A stretch of DNA of 64,000 bases from UMGS1889 sp900556055 (GTDB taxonomy: Bacteria; Bacillota; Clostridia; Oscillospirales; Ruminococcaceae). The translations under genes were made by a program, and so were the position numbers. Shown here piece after piece: positions 8,171-15,322 of this stretch. A model generated the notes under the pieces. It was not told the origin of the DNA. It searched no databases and worked only from the letters and a program-made list of their open reading frames with translations. How positions within the stretch are numbered: the first letter of the stretch is position 1; each line of letters begins with the position of its first letter. The DNA is taken from NCBI GenBank assembly GCA_902463265.1, contig CABQEV010000004.1, positions 110,712-174,711 on the forward strand, given 5' to 3'.

Positions 8171-9340
8171 TTACAGTTTGATTACCTTTAACTCTGTGCC
8201 TTCAACAGCCTCAGCGATAAGCGGTTCAAAATCGAAGCTTTCCTGTGCCTTAACGACCTCCTCCAATACGGGACGTGTTTTCGGATGCTTAGGCGTAAAT
8301 ACCGTACAGCAGTCCTCATAAGGCTCGATTGAAGTTTCAAATGTATCTATTTTTCTGGATATTTCGATGATCTCCGTCTTATCCATACCGATAACGGGAC
8401 GGAAAACAGGCATTCTGCACGCAGCATCGGTGCAGACCATAGCACCGATAGTCTGGCTGGCTACCTGACCCACACTCTCGCCCGTGATAAGAGCAAGACA
8501 GTTCTCCCTGACAGCGATCCTCTGAGCTATCTCCATCATAAGCCTTCTCATTATAATAGTGAAAAGCTCCTCGGGGCAGTTGTCCCTCAATGCTTCCTGT
8601 ATCTTGGTGAACGGAACGCAGAAAAACTTTATATCTCCGCAGTAAGGCGTAAGCTTCTCGCAAAGACGCTCGACCTTCATTCTTGCACGCTCTGATGTGT
8701 AAGGCGGTGCGGCAAAGTGGATAGCCTCAACGCTTATTCCTCTCTTCGCCATCATATAAGCGGCAACAGGGCTGTCGATACCGCCCGAAAGCAGCAGCAT
8801 AGCCTTGCCCGATGTTCCGACAGGGATACCGCCTGCGCCGCTCACCCTTACAGCATGGATATACGCATTTTTATCACGTATCTCAACTGTCACCGTGATC
8901 TCGGGGTTCTTAACATCAACGGTAAGGTTCGGGAATTTATCGAGAAGAACGCCGCCTATCTCAGCGCATATCTCAGGGGATTTCATCGGAAAATGCTTGT
9001 CCGAACGCTTTGCATCCACCTTGAATGTGCGCTTGTACGGCAGAACGTCCTCAAGATATTCGCAGGCTGTCTTTGCGATGTCGTCCATGTTCTTCTCACA
9101 AACAACAGCACGGCATACGGCAGCAGCGCCGAATACCTTGCAGCATCTGTCAAAAGCTTCATCGGCATCAACATCATCAGACGGGATAACGTAAACTGTG
9201 GACTGCGATCTTGTGTATTCAAAATGTCCGAGCGGCTTCAGTCTGTGTCTGAGGTTCTTGACGAAAGCCTCCTCGAAGTTTCTTTTGTTAAGACCCTTTA
9301 AAACGATCTCGCCCTCTTTGAGCAGAAAAATTTCTTTCAC
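8171..9340 (-). CDS. thiI: tRNA 4-thiouridine sulfurtransferase ThiI
   Basis: Adenylates U8 of tRNA and inserts sulfur received from a cysteine desulfurase; in many bacteria it also feeds thiazole synthesis. 389 residues, the short form without the C-terminal rhodanese domain normal for Firmicutes. An N-terminal ferredoxin-like and THUMP region (about 1-165) is followed by the PP-loop SGGIDSP (185-191) and a conserved block CTDAACRMPVFRPVIG. The start is taken as GTG at 9340 because GGAG lies eight bases before it and MKEIFLLKEGEIVLKG is the typical family N terminus; a TTG at 9358 in frame would destroy that spacing. It lies 18 bases downstream of the cysteine desulfurase gene, which supplies its sulfur. 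Confidence 0.95.
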   Translation of the reverse strand: MKEIFLLKEGEIVLKGLNKRNFEEAFVKNLRHRLKPLGHFEYTRSQSTVYVIPSDDVDADEAFDRCCKVFGAAAVCRAVVCEKNMDDIAKTACEYLEDVLPYKRTFKVDAKRSDKHFPMKSPEICAEIGGVLLDKFPNLTVDVKNPEITVTVEIRDKNAYIHAVRVSGAGGIPVGTSGKAMLLLSGGIDSPVAAYMMAKRGISVEAIHFAAPPYTSERARMKVERLCEKLTPYCGDIKFFCVPFTKIQEALRDNCPEELFTIIMRRLMMEIAQRIAVRENCLALITGESVGQVASQTIGAMVCTDAACRMPVFRPVIGMDKTEIIEISRKIDTFETSIEPYEDCCTVFTPKHPKTRPVLEEVVKAQESFDFEPLIAEAVEGTELKVIKL

Positions 9341-9358
9341 TTTTTTATCTCCATTCAA

Positions 9359-10501
9359 TTATTTTTTTACCTTGGCAAGCTTTTCATATCCAAGCTCGAG
9401 ATATTTCACAAGAGCGTCAATGTCACCATATGTAGTGGTATGGCAGAGCGATACTCTGAGTGCGGAATCCGCAAGGCTGTCCTTCAGCTTCATTGCGGCG
9501 ATAACAGGGCTTTTCGCTCCCTTTGAGCATGCCGATCCGCTGGAAATGTACACATCGTTGGATTCCAGCCAGTGAAGCATGGTTTCCGAACGGATACCTT
9601 CAGCCGAAAAATTCAGTATATAAGGCGAACACTCGTCCGCACGGGAATTTATCGTGACATACGGAAGCCTTTCCAGCTTTTTCCTGAGATATCCGTTAAG
9701 CTCCTCCGCATTCGCATAATTCGTCTTTATCTCGGGACGCATATAGTCCGCAGCAGCACCGAAAGCAGCTATCAGCGGCACAGATTCCGTTCCCGGGCGG
9801 AATCCCTTTTCCTGTCCGCCGCCGTAAATGAGCGAAGAAATATGTATCCCCTTCTTGACATAAAGTGCGCCGACACCCTTGACAGCGTGTATTTTATGTC
9901 CGCTGACGGTTATCATATCCGCATGAAGATCAGCCGCCTTTATCGGTATCTTCATAAATCCCTGAACGGCATCGCAGTGCGTAACACACTCGGGATAAAG
10001 CCTTTTTATCGCAGAAAACGCCCTCTTTACGGGGTGGATAGTTCCCGTTTCGTTGTTGACGAGCATGCAGGACACAAGGAAAGTGTTGTCATCGGCAGCG
10101 GCGATGATATCCTCCGCAGATATCTCTCCCCTTATGTCGGGATAGACCCTGACGACCTCGAAGCCCATGTCCTCCAGCCTTTTGGCGGACGCAGCAACAG
10201 ACGAATGTTCAACAGCCGATATGACCAGCTTTTTTCTGCGTTTTCCGTACTTGTCGGCAGCTCCGAACAGTGCCGTATTGTTGCTTTCGGTTGCGCCGGA
10301 AGTAAAGTATAAGCAATCGGGATCGCAGACAAGTCCCGCAGCGACTGCCTTTCTTGCCTCACGAATAGTTTCCTCAGCCTTTATTCCCAGCTTATGCAGC
10401 GATGATGGGTTTCCGTAATCCAGCGTGATATTGTTTATTACTGCCTGAACAGCAGCCTCGCAGGGCTTTGTCGTAGCGGCATTATCAAGATAAACTGTCA
10501 T
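9359..10501 (-). CDS. Cysteine desulfurase (IscS/NifS-like)
   Basis: PLP enzyme converting cysteine to alanine and delivering persulfide sulfur. 380 residues from the ATG at 10501, which has AGGAA eight bases upstream; the reading frame extends further upstream but without a start signal. Visible marks are YLDNAATTKP at the N terminus, NNETG (about 149-153), the PLP lysine in SGHK (Lys203) and the catalytic cysteine in SGSACSKG (Cys325). The short loop around Cys325 resembles group I enzymes. It is followed directly by thiI, so its likely acceptor is ThiI, with Fe-S assembly as a second possible client. No iscU gene is present nearby. Confidence 0.93.
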   Translation of the reverse strand: MTVYLDNAATTKPCEAAVQAVINNITLDYGNPSSLHKLGIKAEETIREARKAVAAGLVCDPDCLYFTSGATESNNTALFGAADKYGKRRKKLVISAVEHSSVAASAKRLEDMGFEVVRVYPDIRGEISAEDIIAAADDNTFLVSCMLVNNETGTIHPVKRAFSAIKRLYPECVTHCDAVQGFMKIPIKAADLHADMITVSGHKIHAVKGVGALYVKKGIHISSLIYGGGQEKGFRPGTESVPLIAAFGAAADYMRPEIKTNYANAEELNGYLRKKLERLPYVTINSRADECSPYILNFSAEGIRSETMLHWLESNDVYISSGSACSKGAKSPVIAAMKLKDSLADSALRVSLCHTTTYGDIDALVKYLELGYEKLAKVKK

Positions 10502-10547
10502 GTGATCATTCCTTTTATATAAAACATCAGATTGCATACATAAAATG

Positions 10548-10576
10548 ATTATAACACATTATAAAGTACAGTTCAA
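10548..10576 (-). promoter_or_regulatory. Promoter of the cysteine desulfurase-thiI operon
   Basis: Minus-strand TTGAAC (10576-10571), 17-base spacer and TATAAT (10553-10548), about 50 bases ahead of the ATG at 10501. Confidence 0.8.
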
Positions 10577-10594
10577 GTATTATTTTTTACATAA

Positions 10595-10631
10595 ATAAAA
10601 AGCGGCACACAAGCAAGCTCCCAAAGCCGCC
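10595..10631 (-). terminator. Terminator after the Fe-S protein gene
   Basis: Minus-strand GGCGGCTTTGG...GTGCCGC followed by TTTTTATTT, placed just after the stop codon at 10650. The stem is short (GCGGC/GCCGC) but GC-rich with a good T-run. Confidence 0.65.
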
Positions 10632-10649
10632 CATACGCCGCAGTGTATT

Positions 10650-11348
10650 TTATCTGTCGATAATATTTCCGTCAGTCGAGATCGTTACGACCTGCCACGG
10701 GATAAACTTTCCGCTTGCACGCAGCGCATTCTCCGCAGCCATAGCAATGCCGCCGCAGCAAGGCACCTCCATTCTTACAACAGTCACGCTCTTTATATCG
10801 TTTCTGCGGATTATCTCCGTCAGCTTTTCGGTGTAATCAACCCCGTCAAGCTTCGGACAGCCGATGACAGTGATATGTCCCCTGATAAATTTCTCATGGA
10901 AATTTGCATATGCATAAGCCGTGCAGTCTGCGGCGATAAGCAGCTTTGCGCCGTCAAAATAAGGCGCTTCTATCGGCAGCAGCTTTATCTGCACGGGCCA
11001 CTGCATAAGACGGCTTTCCATATCATGCACCTCGCACTGACCGCTTTCCTTTCGCTCGATCTTTCTTGCATTGCTTCCGGGACATCCGCACGGCATGGGC
11101 GCAGCTTTTTTCGCCGCAATATGCGCCTTGACAGCCTCCTCATCATAAGCCGCCGCTTCACGCTCAACGAAAGATATCGCATTCACGGGGCATGCAGGCA
11201 GACAATCGCCAAGACCGTCACAGTAATCGTCCCTCAGCAGCTTAGCCTTGCCGTTGACCATTGCTATTGCGCTTTCGTGGCACGCATTCGCACACGCTCC
11301 GCAGCCGTTGCACTTTTCTTCATCAATATGGATAATTTTTCTTATCAT
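10650..11348 (-). CDS. 4Fe-4S ferredoxin-type protein
   Basis: A 232-residue cytosolic protein with two N-terminal cluster-binding motifs, CNGCGACANAC (about residues 14-24) and CDGLGDCLPAC (about 43-53), giving two [4Fe-4S] centres. A middle segment holds CGCPGSNAR (about 97-105), and the C-terminal part (120-232) has hydrophobic beta/alpha stretches and a further CCGG pair. Proteins of this arrangement are widespread in clostridia beside Crp/Fnr regulators and redox stress genes; the reaction is not known. It is divergent from a Crp/Fnr gene, which suggests redox or nitrosative control. A 29-base sequence overlapping its 5' leader recurs near cysK (see findings). Confidence 0.8.
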   Translation of the reverse strand: MIRKIIHIDEEKCNGCGACANACHESAIAMVNGKAKLLRDDYCDGLGDCLPACPVNAISFVEREAAAYDEEAVKAHIAAKKAAPMPCGCPGSNARKIERKESGQCEVHDMESRLMQWPVQIKLLPIEAPYFDGAKLLIAADCTAYAYANFHEKFIRGHITVIGCPKLDGVDYTEKLTEIIRRNDIKSVTVVRMEVPCCGGIAMAAENALRASGKFIPWQVVTISTDGNIIDR

Positions 11349-11362
11349 GATTTTTTCCTCAC

Positions 11363-11391
11363 TTTTTTCGGATAATTTTACTTTCTGATAT
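11363..11391. repeat. 29-bp sequence shared with 43579-43607 (copy 1)
   Basis: Twenty-eight of 29 bases match the second copy; the core on the minus strand reads AAAGTAAAATTATCCGAA. It lies immediately upstream of the ribosome binding site of the Fe-S protein gene. It may be a shared regulatory site or the remnant of a transposon end. Confidence 0.6.
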
Positions 11392-11506
11392 TTACAGCCT
11401 TGCTAAATCAGCGTTTCCTTTGTCATATCTGTAAAAAAGTCCTGCTGTCAGTATGCTGTTTCCAAAATCCCAAGCGAGCATCACGCCGATATATTGCGTC
11501 CCCCGC

Positions 11507-11535
11507 TTGACTTTGCATCATCATTTTACTATAAT
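11507..11535 (+). promoter_or_regulatory. Promoter of the Crp/Fnr gene at 11579
   Basis: TTGACT (11507-11512), 17-base spacer and TATAAT (11530-11535), with the ATG 43 bases further on. A dyad at 11550-11565 covers the transcription start region. Confidence 0.85.
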
Positions 11536-11549
11536 GAGAACAAAAAGTC

Positions 11550-11565
11550 TGTTGTAAATCCAACA
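11550..11565. promoter_or_regulatory. Putative Crp/Fnr operator (copy 1)
   Basis: TGTTGTAAATCCAACA, a near-perfect dyad with a four-base AAAT centre, just downstream of the -10 box of the Crp/Fnr gene. The same pattern, TGTTGCAAATGCAACA, is found at 15246-15261 between a second Crp/Fnr gene and nrdD. The position predicts repression of its own gene. Confidence 0.6.
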
Positions 11566-11578
11566 AAGGAGAATTATC

Positions 11579-12259
11579 ATGACGGAAAATATTGAGATAA
11601 TAAAAAAATGCTCCCTCTTTGCGGGAATGTCCGACGAAGATATCAGTGAGATAACCGAGTGCCTTTCCGAAGGCGAAAAAAACTACCCGAAGGGCTGCTG
11701 CATTCTTCACGCAGGCAGCAGGACAAATTCAGCGGGACTTGTCCTTTCGGGCAGCGTCCTGATAGTCCAGGAGGATTTCTGGGGCAACCGAAATATAGTC
11801 GCAGGCATCGAATCTGGCGATATGTTCGCTGAGTCCTTTGCATGCACGCCGAATGCTGTCATGAACGTCAGCGTGTTCGCAGATACGCCGTGCAGAGTGC
11901 TTTGGCTGAATATCCGAAAGCTGCTGGAAAATGAAGAAAGCTGCGTCCGCAAAAACAAAGTCATAATGAATATGCTGACCGAATTATCCGAGAAAAACCT
12001 GAGGTTCAGTGAAAAGCTGAGTCACATGGGCAAGCGCACGACACGGGAAAAGCTGCTTTCCTATCTTTCGTCCGTTTCGCAGAAAAAAGGCGGGAAAGCG
12101 GAATTTGACATTCCGTTTTCCCGTCAGCAGCTTGCCGATTACCTCTCGGTCGAACGCAGCGCAATGTCCGCAGAGCTTGGCAGACTGCGTGACGAAGGGC
12201 TGATAGACTTCAATAAAAGCCACTTTATCCTGCACCTTTCCGAAGATGCCGAACGATGA
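11579..12259 (+). CDS. Crp/Fnr family transcriptional regulator 1
   Basis: A 226-residue regulator. An N-terminal cyclic-nucleotide-binding-like beta barrel (about 1-120) leads through a dimer helix to a C-terminal winged helix (about 150-220) with the recognition helix in FSRQQLADYLSVERSAMSAELGRLRDEGLI. The cysteines (for example Cys11 and Cys40/41) do not form a classical FNR N-terminal cluster motif, so oxygen sensing by an Fe-S centre is not supported. AAAGGAG precedes the ATG. It is divergent from the Fe-S protein at 10650, its probable target, and ends two bases before the convergent AraC gene with no terminator visible between them. Clostridial homologues in this setting are often HcpR-like nitrosative stress regulators; that is inference. 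Confidence 0.88.
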   Translation: MTENIEIIKKCSLFAGMSDEDISEITECLSEGEKNYPKGCCILHAGSRTNSAGLVLSGSVLIVQEDFWGNRNIVAGIESGDMFAESFACTPNAVMNVSVFADTPCRVLWLNIRKLLENEESCVRKNKVIMNMLTELSEKNLRFSEKLSHMGKRTTREKLLSYLSSVSQKKGGKAEFDIPFSRQQLADYLSVERSAMSAELGRLRDEGLIDFNKSHFILHLSEDAER

Positions 12260-12261
12260 GA

Positions 12262-13047
12262 TCAAAGGCTTTTTCTGTATTCCGTGGGCGTTTTGCCCGT
12301 CATTTTCCTGAACTGGCGCATGAAGTTGTATTCACCCGAATATCCGCACCGCTCCGATATCTCACGGACGCTGAGATTTGTCGATGAAAGCAGCCGCTTT
12401 GCCCTGTCCGTGCGTCCCGAAATAACATCGGAGATGACGCTTTTTCCGAACATTTTCTTGTAAAGATGCTGAAATCCCGAGCGGCTCATGCCGACATATT
12501 CCGCCATCTCGTCAACGCTTCCTATCGTTTCGGGCATGGTGAATACCGCCGTTCTGAGCTGTGTCAGCTTATAGTTCCGCTCCGCAAAAAGCCCGGGGCT
12601 TGCCGCTGACATGGACTGCACCGCCCTGCCGAGCTTCAGCACAAATATCTCAAGATACCTCTTTTCGATCTCCTCGTGATTTGCTTCTGCGGAATAATGC
12701 TCATATGCCAGAATATGTACGATCTGCGAAAGCTCCTCGATATTTCCGAGATAAACAGGCTCGTTCACAGGGATACCCAGCTTTGCGAACATCTCAAAAT
12801 CTGTACTGTCCATCGAAAGATACATCCAGTCGTCCGTGTATACATCGCCCGCCGAATGATATCTGCACGGCATATCGGGCGTAAAGCAGATGAACGAATT
12901 CTTTCTGACTGCCCTTTTTTCCCCGCCGATCTCGAAATCTGCGTCCGTTTTCACAAGAAGAATGAGCGGACAGCCCGTTCCGTTAGGTCTGTCCATGACA
13001 AACTCTTTGTCATGCGAATAGTTGTACCCGATAGATCCGATTTTCAT
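12262..13047 (-). CDS. AraC family regulator beside GH43
   Basis: A 261-residue regulator with an N-terminal cupin-like sensor (about 1-150) and a C-terminal double helix-turn-helix (about 165-261; MAEYVGMSRSGFQHLYKKMF and ISERCGYSGEYNFMRQFRKM). The ATG at 13047 starts MKIGSIGYNYSH, with AGGA about nine bases upstream. It lies just downstream of the GH43 gene on the same strand but has its own promoter (13070-13098). A 17-base sequence overlapping that promoter is repeated upstream of GH43, so it probably represses itself and activates GH43 in response to a pentose-type inducer; the inducer is not determinable. Confidence 0.9.
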   Translation of the reverse strand: MKIGSIGYNYSHDKEFVMDRPNGTGCPLILLVKTDADFEIGGEKRAVRKNSFICFTPDMPCRYHSAGDVYTDDWMYLSMDSTDFEMFAKLGIPVNEPVYLGNIEELSQIVHILAYEHYSAEANHEEIEKRYLEIFVLKLGRAVQSMSAASPGLFAERNYKLTQLRTAVFTMPETIGSVDEMAEYVGMSRSGFQHLYKKMFGKSVISDVISGRTDRAKRLLSSTNLSVREISERCGYSGEYNFMRQFRKMTGKTPTEYRKSL

Positions 13048-13069
13048 ATTGCCACGTCCTTTCGGAACA

Positions 13070-13098
13070 ATTATACCACAAACTGACCTTTTGTGCAA
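13070..13098 (-). promoter_or_regulatory. Promoter of the AraC gene at 12262-13047
   Basis: Minus-strand TTGCAC (13098-13093), 17-base spacer and TATAAT (13075-13070). The repeated sequence 13081-13097 covers the -35 box and most of the spacer, the classic position for autorepression. Confidence 0.75.
13081..13097. promoter_or_regulatory. Putative AraC operator (copy 1)
   Basis: Minus-strand TGCACAAAAGGTCAGTT, identical over 17 bases to 14531-14547. It overlaps the -35 region of the AraC gene. Confidence 0.65.
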
Positions 13099-13101
13099 TG
13101 C

Positions 13102-14454
13102 TTATTTCATGAACACGAACGATCTGAGTTCAAAAAGGTTTCTTCCCTTAAAGAACTCACCCGTCCAGCCGTCGCCGTAATCCGTAGTGACTTTAAAGAA
13201 CACCGAATGCCGACCCGTTACACATTTTACGGGAACGGAAACAACACCGCCGCCTATGCCGATGTCACACGCACCTATTTCTTCTCCGTCCTCACCGTCA
13301 ATAAGGATATGCAGCCTGCTGTCACAGCCCATTCCGTTTGTAAGAGCGGAAAAAATCATGGTTTTGCCGGAATAGTCGTCGCCGAAATCGAAATATTTGT
13401 ATCCGAGAACGCAGCCGTCAGTGATGTTTGTGACAACTCTTTCAAACACATTTTTCTCTGTAACGATCGCCCCGCCCTTCATTACGCAGGCGATCTCAGC
13501 GTCAGTGATATTGTACGGCGAAAGCGAATCCTCAAATCCGAGAGATGTCATTTCAACCTCGGGGATAGTTCCGTCCGGCAGTATCTCGACCTTTTCAACA
13601 CAGTCTCGGCGGGACATTACAGTACCGTTTGTCATACGGTGATAGAAAATATACCACTGACCTTTTATGCACACAAGCGAGCCATGATCGTTTCCGCCGG
13701 GATAGTCCTTTCCGTTGTCGATGATATATCCGCGGTATGTGAACGGGCCTGTCGGCTTGTCGGAAGTCGCATAAGCAAGGCGGCTTCCGATCTTCGGCGA
13801 ATATATAAGATAGTATATGCCGTTGATCTTTCTCATTGAGCAAGCCTCGAAGAAAAGCGATCCATCTTCGGTGAAGCCGCCTTCTTCCCTTGGTTCGCAT
13901 GGTATGATATGCTCGATGCAGCTGCCGTCGATCACCTCATACATATTATCGCTGTTGATCTCAGCCATGAACGAACGCTGAAATCCGCAGTAGATATACG
14001 TTCTTCCGTCATCATCGACAAAAACTCCGGGGTCAATGAACCAGCCGTTGCAGCATATCTCATCGGAAATGGTGTATTTATATGCAGAGAGCAGTTCAAA
14101 CGGGCCCTCGGGGCGGTCGCTCACCGCAACGCAGCCCTTTGCATTTATAATGTATGCATACAGATAATATTTTCCGTCCTTCTCAACAACATCGGGCGCA
14201 TAAAGCTGAGTATTCTCACCGCTCCACGGCACATCGCTTTCGTGGTCACGGTCAGCACGGGTATGGAAGATATCTCCGTGGCAGGTCCAGTCGGAAAGGT
14301 CGTCAACAGGCGCACTCCAGCACTTCAGAACGTAATCGCAGAAGCTGTCCGAGCCTGCATTGTCATGAGAACCGTAAACATAAACACGGTCGCCGAAAAC
14401 TCTCGGCTCACCGTCAGGAATATATTCCCATTTAGGAAGATAAGGATTAGACAT
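13102..14454 (-). CDS. Glycoside hydrolase family 43 protein
   Basis: A 450-residue enzyme of the five-bladed propeller GH43 family (beta-xylosidase/alpha-L-arabinofuranosidase type), with no signal peptide and so probably cytosolic. The catalytic base region is near the start (VYVYGSHDNAGSD), WSAPVDDLSDW follows, DPGVFVDDDGRTYIYCGF is the second aspartate block (about 133-150) and FFEACSMRKINGIYYLIYS carries the likely catalytic acid Glu (about residue 205). The C-terminal 120 residues form a beta-rich module resembling a CBM6-like domain. It would trim xylo- or arabino-oligosaccharides after import. It is preceded by its own promoter and a putative AraC site. Confidence 0.92.
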   Translation of the reverse strand: MSNPYLPKWEYIPDGEPRVFGDRVYVYGSHDNAGSDSFCDYVLKCWSAPVDDLSDWTCHGDIFHTRADRDHESDVPWSGENTQLYAPDVVEKDGKYYLYAYIINAKGCVAVSDRPEGPFELLSAYKYTISDEICCNGWFIDPGVFVDDDGRTYIYCGFQRSFMAEINSDNMYEVIDGSCIEHIIPCEPREEGGFTEDGSLFFEACSMRKINGIYYLIYSPKIGSRLAYATSDKPTGPFTYRGYIIDNGKDYPGGNDHGSLVCIKGQWYIFYHRMTNGTVMSRRDCVEKVEILPDGTIPEVEMTSLGFEDSLSPYNITDAEIACVMKGGAIVTEKNVFERVVTNITDGCVLGYKYFDFGDDYSGKTMIFSALTNGMGCDSRLHILIDGEDGEEIGACDIGIGGGVVSVPVKCVTGRHSVFFKVTTDYGDGWTGEFFKGRNLFELRSFVFMK

Positions 14455-14482
14455 AGCTTTTCCCTCCGCTTGTTTTTTGATA

Positions 14483-14511
14483 ATTATAGCACAGCGGCAT
14501 TAGATTTGCAA
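14483..14511 (-). promoter_or_regulatory. Promoter of the GH43 gene
   Basis: Minus-strand TTGCAA (14511-14506), 17-base spacer and TATAAT (14488-14483). The putative AraC site (14531-14547) ends 19 bases upstream of the -35 box, an activating position. Confidence 0.8.
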
Positions 14512-14530
14512 TGACTTTTTGTATCCTGAT

Positions 14531-14547
14531 AACTGACCTTTTGTGCA
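14531..14547. promoter_or_regulatory. Putative AraC operator (copy 2)
   Basis: Minus-strand TGCACAAAAGGTCAGTT, an exact 17-base repeat of 13081-13097, placed upstream of the GH43 promoter and next to the stop codon of the second Crp/Fnr gene. Confidence 0.65.
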
Positions 14548-14548
14548 T

Positions 14549-15178
14549 TCACTTCAGAATAACGACATCTCGGCCCTTTGAGCTTATCATGCCTTCATCG
14601 TTCATGCTTTTTATCTCACGCATCATCGCACTTCTGTCAACCGACAGATAATCCGCAAGATCCGTCAGCGAAAGCGGCAGCTTTATGTGCTTTGAGCCGC
14701 TCTGCTTCATAAGCATGTCAAAAAAATACACAAGCTTTCCGCGTATGCTGCGCTGACCTAAAATGTCGATATGCACGTTTGCCTTCCGAACTGTTGATGC
14801 CGCAAATCTGTCGATCAGCCCGATATGTGTTTCGCAGCATCTTCGGCAGCAGGCTATCAGCTTTGCGTAGCTTACAAAGGTGATGCTGCATTTGGATTTT
14901 GCGGTAAGATAATATCCGCAGAGATCGGACACAGGTGACATTACCCCGCCGAAAATATCATTTTCACAGTAATATTCGATTATGCTTTTCTGTCCGTCAA
15001 GGCTGATGCTCACAAGACAGACCGTTCCGCTGTCAACAAAGCCTATCTCATCATTCTCATCGCCCGAATGCATGATGATATCTCCCCTGCCGTATTTCCT
15101 GCTTACAGGGGACATACAGCCCTTTATAAGGTCGGAAATAAGCGTTCCTTCTGTACCGAATATGGGACTTTGGTTCAT
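14549..15178 (-). CDS. Crp/Fnr family transcriptional regulator 2
   Basis: A 209-residue regulator with an N-terminal effector barrel (YGRGDIIMHSGDENDEIGFV and following, about residues 30-125), a dimer helix and a C-terminal winged helix (LSLTDLADYLSVDRSAMMRE, about 165-184). Cysteines at FVSYAKLIACCRRCCETH form a run in the dimer-helix region (about residues 108-116), unusual and possibly redox or metal responsive; this is inference. The ATG at 15178 has GGAG about nine bases upstream. It is divergent from nrdD, with a perfect dyad operator (15246-15261) overlapping its -35 box, so it likely controls itself and perhaps nrdDG. Confidence 0.88.
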   Translation of the reverse strand: MNQSPIFGTEGTLISDLIKGCMSPVSRKYGRGDIIMHSGDENDEIGFVDSGTVCLVSISLDGQKSIIEYYCENDIFGGVMSPVSDLCGYYLTAKSKCSITFVSYAKLIACCRRCCETHIGLIDRFAASTVRKANVHIDILGQRSIRGKLVYFFDMLMKQSGSKHIKLPLSLTDLADYLSVDRSAMMREIKSMNDEGMISSKGRDVVILK

Positions 15179-15230
15179 TTTGCATCACTCCATAATGTGG
15201 TCGGAATTCCGTCCAAAGTATATATATTGT

Positions 15231-15259
15231 ATTATATCATGAAATTGTTGCAAATGCAA
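15231..15259 (-). promoter_or_regulatory. Promoter of Crp/Fnr gene 2
   Basis: Minus-strand TTGCAT (15259-15254), 17-base spacer and TATAAT (15236-15231). The -35 hexamer lies inside the dyad at 15246-15261. Confidence 0.7.
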
Positions 15260-15261
15260 CA
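15246..15261. promoter_or_regulatory. Putative Crp/Fnr operator (copy 2)
   Basis: TGTTGCAAATGCAACA, a perfect 6-4-6 inverted repeat in the gap between Crp/Fnr gene 2 and nrdD. It shares the TGTTG-AAAT-CAACA frame with the site upstream of Crp/Fnr gene 1. Confidence 0.7.
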
Positions 15262-15322
15262 GCTGTTTATAAAGGTTTGTTGTACAATAGAAAGCAGATG
15301 TATCAAAGGGGGAGTTCATGGA

